DNA of 6,773 nt from Acidisarcina sp. Its GTDB lineage: Bacteria; Acidobacteriota; Blastocatellia; Pyrinomonadales; Pyrinomonadaceae. Below are positions 5,301-6,773 of this stretch, in pieces. Both the position numbers and the translations under genes were made by a program. The stretch spans positions 1 through 6,773 of the forward strand of contig JAJNPX010000533.1 of assembly GCA_021155145.1 (NCBI GenBank), in the 5' to 3' direction. Position 1 is the first letter of the stretch. Each line of letters begins with the position of its first letter. The notes under the pieces are model-generated. The model saw only the letters and a list, made by a program, of their open reading frames with translations. It was not told where the DNA came from and did no database searches.

Positions 5301-6140
5301 TCAAAAGGACGCTGGATCGTCTGCGTCCTTTTTTAATCTGGCAAATGGTTCTTTGGGCGGGTCGTTCACATTTAACTCGTTGTAGTGATATTCACCTGCC
5401 TTAAGATCAACATGATAGATGAAGATGGTTTGCGAGTCTTTCGCATCGAAGGTTTCGGGCCAATATACGGCCCCGATCAAGCTTGTCCGAAACGGAATGA
5501 TACCCCTAATTGTATACTTTCCCGGCTGCAGAAGCGGAAACCAAAAATAACCCTCCGAATCCACACTCACGGTCTTTGCGACTCCGTCTCCCACTATTGA
5601 GACCTCAACATTCTTCATTAAGGTCATATAGTTCTGAACTACGCTCCCGACAATTCCCTGAGGCTCTTGAAATTTGAATGCTTCTCTTTCGATAGCACTA
5701 AGTTGTTCCTTTGACTTGACCCTCTGACTGGAGTTGCAGGAACCTCCGAACGACATCTGAGGCGAATTCAAATGGCTTCCGAGGACGATCCATGTCTCCC
5801 CTCGCCTTGGCACCATTCGCGAGTCTGCGCGAAAGCTGCAAGACGACGAATCATAATCAGCATAAAGAGAGATCAATCGGGTCGAGGACTCGATTCCCTT
5901 GTATTTCTTCGCCACCTCAAATGTAACGATCCGATCCCCACGGACACTGTCCTCGCTCTGTCTGGAAATAGGTGTAACAGAACGAACCTTGCCAACGAAG
6001 ACTGCATTAGCTTCTGAGAATTCAGCGACCCATGGAGCGTACGATCTGACACAAGTACAGGCAGTCACCGTCATTGCGGCAAACACAAGAGTCGCGACAA
6101 AAACGCAACCTAAAAACGCCTTGTTAGGTTTGATCGTCAA
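5301..6140 (-). CDS. Exported protein with TIMP/netrin-like N-terminal domain and carboxypeptidase-regulatory-like C-terminal domain
   Basis: A 279-residue exported protein. Residues 1-27 form a signal peptide (lysines, a hydrophobic core, then TVTA). The mature protein would begin C-T-C-V, as in tissue inhibitors of metalloproteinases. The first domain (about 28-155) contains NAVFVGKV, VTFEVAKKYKG and a GETWIVLG strand, typical of bacterial TIMP/NTR-like OB-fold proteins, with four mature cysteines (28, 30, 101, 135). The second (about 160-245) reads GIVGSVV, VEVSIVGDG, VDSEGYFWFPLLQPGKYTIRG, a carboxypeptidase-regulatory-like beta sandwich common in exported proteins. Inhibitor activity is not shown. 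VTAC also fits a lipobox, so it could be a lipoprotein. The start is TTG, with GAGG at 6149-6152 eight bases upstream and an in-frame stop just beyond, so no ATG alternative exists. It begins 33 bases after the toxin partner gene and is more AT-rich than its neighbours. Confidence 0.85.
   Translation of the reverse strand: MTIKPNKAFLGCVFVATLVFAAMTVTACTCVRSYAPWVAEFSEANAVFVGKVRSVTPISRQSEDSVRGDRIVTFEVAKKYKGIESSTRLISLYADYDSSSCSFRADSRMVPRRGETWIVLGSHLNSPQMSFGGSCNSSQRVKSKEQLSAIEREAFKFQEPQGIVGSVVQNYMTLMKNVEVSIVGDGVAKTVSVDSEGYFWFPLLQPGKYTIRGIIPFRTSLIGAVYWPETFDAKDSQTIFIYHVDLKAGEYHYNELNVNDPPKEPFARLKKDADDPASF
5303..5334 (+). terminator. Intrinsic terminator of the peptidase gene
   Basis: AAAAGGACGC (5303-5312) pairs perfectly with GCGTCCTTTT (5323-5332) around a ten-base loop, and the T-run continues to 5334, starting 21 bases after the peptidase stop. 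This is a textbook factor-independent terminator. It also lies in the last codons of the convergent gene at 5301-6140. On the minus strand the stem is followed directly by the stop codon and only the four T of the stem, so termination there should be weaker. Confidence 0.88.
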
Positions 6141-6148
6141 TGGCGAAA

Positions 6149-6152
6149 CCTC
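6149..6152 (-). promoter_or_regulatory. Ribosome binding site supporting a TTG start
   Basis: GAGG on the minus strand lies eight bases before the TTG at 6138-6140. An in-frame TGA is seven codons upstream, and the next in-frame ATG (Met23) would destroy the signal peptide. Together these decide for the TTG start. Confidence 0.6.
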
Positions 6153-6173
6153 GATAGTCAGTCAAGCCAAGGC

Positions 6174-6395
6174 CTAGCCATGCTGGACCTTCTCGGCCTC
6201 GGAGTGAATTATCGGCACCAATCCGCGGAGGATGCGATTGACCGATTCGGAATCGGGAAACATCTTTGCCACATCCGGTTCCAGCAGCACGATCCTTTGG
6301 GCGGTTTCCAGCCGATCGACATATTTCCCGCGAACTCCCCCGGAAAAATCATACTCCTCAAGCATTTCATCCTCGTCGGTTCTATTATCGCTCAT
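6174..6395 (-). CDS. Presumed antitoxin partner of the BrnT-type toxin
   Basis: A 73-residue acidic protein whose ATG overlaps the end of the toxin gene by 11 bases, the usual toxin-first layout of brnTA modules. The N-terminus is very acidic (DEDEMLEEYDFS) and leads into GGVRGKYVDRL, a motif I recall in small proteins encoded beside BrnT toxins. The second half, RIVLLEPDVAKMFPDSESVN followed by RILRGLVPI, could form a strand followed by two helices, which would suit a degenerate ribbon-helix-helix; that is inference. It lacks the familiar BrnA sequence, so it is not named brnA. By family analogy it would bind and neutralise the toxin and may repress the operon. No Shine-Dalgarno is obvious within the overlap, so its translation is probably coupled to the toxin gene. 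Confidence 0.75.
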   Translation of the reverse strand: MSDNRTDEDEMLEEYDFSGGVRGKYVDRLETAQRIVLLEPDVAKMFPDSESVNRILRGLVPIIHSEAEKVQHG

Positions 6396-6660
6396 AATTC
6401 CTCTTTTCGGCCGGTGTCGCCGTCCTGGCGCTGATGATCCTTATCATATCACCGCGGTCTGTGTGAACAACAACTAATATTCTCTGCAAGATCGAGTGGC
6501 CTACGATGACATAGCGTCTTGTCCCAACCGAGTGTTTCGGATCGTCTATCGTGATCGAAAGCGGGTCGAAGAATACCGAGGCGGCTTCCTCGAATGTGAC
6601 GCCATGCTTATCGAAGTTCGCATCAGCCTTCTCCCGATCCCATTCAAATTCGCTGTTCAT
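6385..6660 (-). CDS. BrnT family ribonuclease toxin
   Basis: A 91-residue protein of the BrnT family, toxins with a RelE-like ribonuclease fold that stop growth by cutting RNA until a partner neutralises them. The family signature is clear: FEWDREKADANFDKHGVTFE near the N-terminus, then EAASVFFDPLS, RRYVIVGHS, a core strand RILVVVHTDRGD, and IRIISARTATPAEKRNYER at the end. Length is normal (about 90-95). The ATG at 6658-6660 is chosen over an in-frame one at 6711 because the family begins near this FEWD motif and AAAGAG (6668-6673) sits seven bases upstream. The gene overlaps the 73-residue partner gene by 11 bases downstream and a probable upstream gene by 17 bases. All visible conserved blocks are intact, so it is likely functional. 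Confidence 0.9.
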   Translation of the reverse strand: MNSEFEWDREKADANFDKHGVTFEEAASVFFDPLSITIDDPKHSVGTRRYVIVGHSILQRILVVVHTDRGDMIRIISARTATPAEKRNYER

Positions 6661-6773
6661 TTGAAAGCTCTTTTGTCTCGTCCTCGCTCTCATCCTGGAA
6701 CAGTTCACCAACCGGCGTGCGGGGAGGCGGAAGTTCGGCGGCGTAACCGGCCATATCCCTGTGCATCTGGGCG
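6644..6773 (-). CDS. Probable C-terminal end of an upstream gene, cut by the window edge
   Basis: On the minus strand the frame entering from the right edge stays open for 42 codons to a TGA at 6644-6646. It reads AQMHRDMAGYAAELPPPRTP, then VGELFQDESEDETKELSNEQ and RI. The tail is acidic and disordered-looking, like the end of a real protein, and its stop lies 17 bases inside brnT, an arrangement that favours translational coupling. I recognise no family from this piece. The brnT frame is also open through these bases, so composition alone does not prove coding; a complete short gene from the ATG at 6766 is another reading. Confidence 0.45.
   Translation of the reverse strand, partial: AQMHRDMAGYAAELPPPRTPVGELFQDESEDETKELSNEQRI

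Noticed and set aside
1..6773. tRNA, rRNA, CRISPR array, insertion sequence or attachment site
   Set aside because: Both strands were scanned by eye; no cloverleaf landmarks, regularly spaced repeats, transposase or terminal inverted repeats were found.

Overview
The window is bacterial: tightly packed genes, short intergenic gaps, Shine-Dalgarno-like sites and a factor-independent terminator. Base composition is moderately GC-rich across the large genes and visibly more AT-rich in the first ~370 bases and in the secreted-protein gene at 5301-6140. A two-lipoyl-domain dihydrolipoamide acyltransferase, a large exported S9 peptidase, a DUF4242 protein and a BrnT toxin with a small 'VRGKY' partner together suggest a soil-type chemo-organotroph, perhaps Acidobacteriota. 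That placement is an inference from general resemblance, not a demonstrated one.

Layout. 1-369: AT-rich, no secure gene, one weak partial reading frame on the minus strand running off the left edge, and a hairpin that could end the next gene's transcript. 370-2103 (minus): dihydrolipoamide acyltransferase (E2) of a 2-oxo acid dehydrogenase complex, with its own likely promoter at about 2131-2136. 2213-2973 (minus): a two-gene unit, DUF4242 protein followed 11 bases later by a two-helix membrane protein with a PH-like tail. 2974-3088: intergenic region between divergent genes. 3089-5281 (plus): secreted peptidase of the DPP IV (S9B) family with an N-terminal beta-propeller, ending in a strong terminator at 5303-5334. 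5301-6140 (minus, convergent): exported protein with a TIMP/netrin-like N-terminal domain and a carboxypeptidase-regulatory-like C-terminal domain; the peptidase's terminator is written inside its last codons. 6174-6660 (minus): brnT-type toxin gene overlapping a 73-residue presumed antitoxin gene. 6644-6773 (minus): probable 3' end of another gene overlapping brnT.

The genes do not form one pathway. E2 belongs to central carbon metabolism, but no E1 or E3 gene is in view. The exported peptidase and the TIMP-like exported protein are convergent neighbours; a functional link (for example protease and inhibitor) is conceivable, but S9 enzymes are serine peptidases and classical TIMPs act on zinc proteases, so no direct pairing is claimed. 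The strongest leads for something under-described are the TIMP-like protein with TIMP-type cysteine spacing, the peptidase lacking the usual DPP IV substrate-recognition residues, and the BrnT toxin with a non-BrnA partner.
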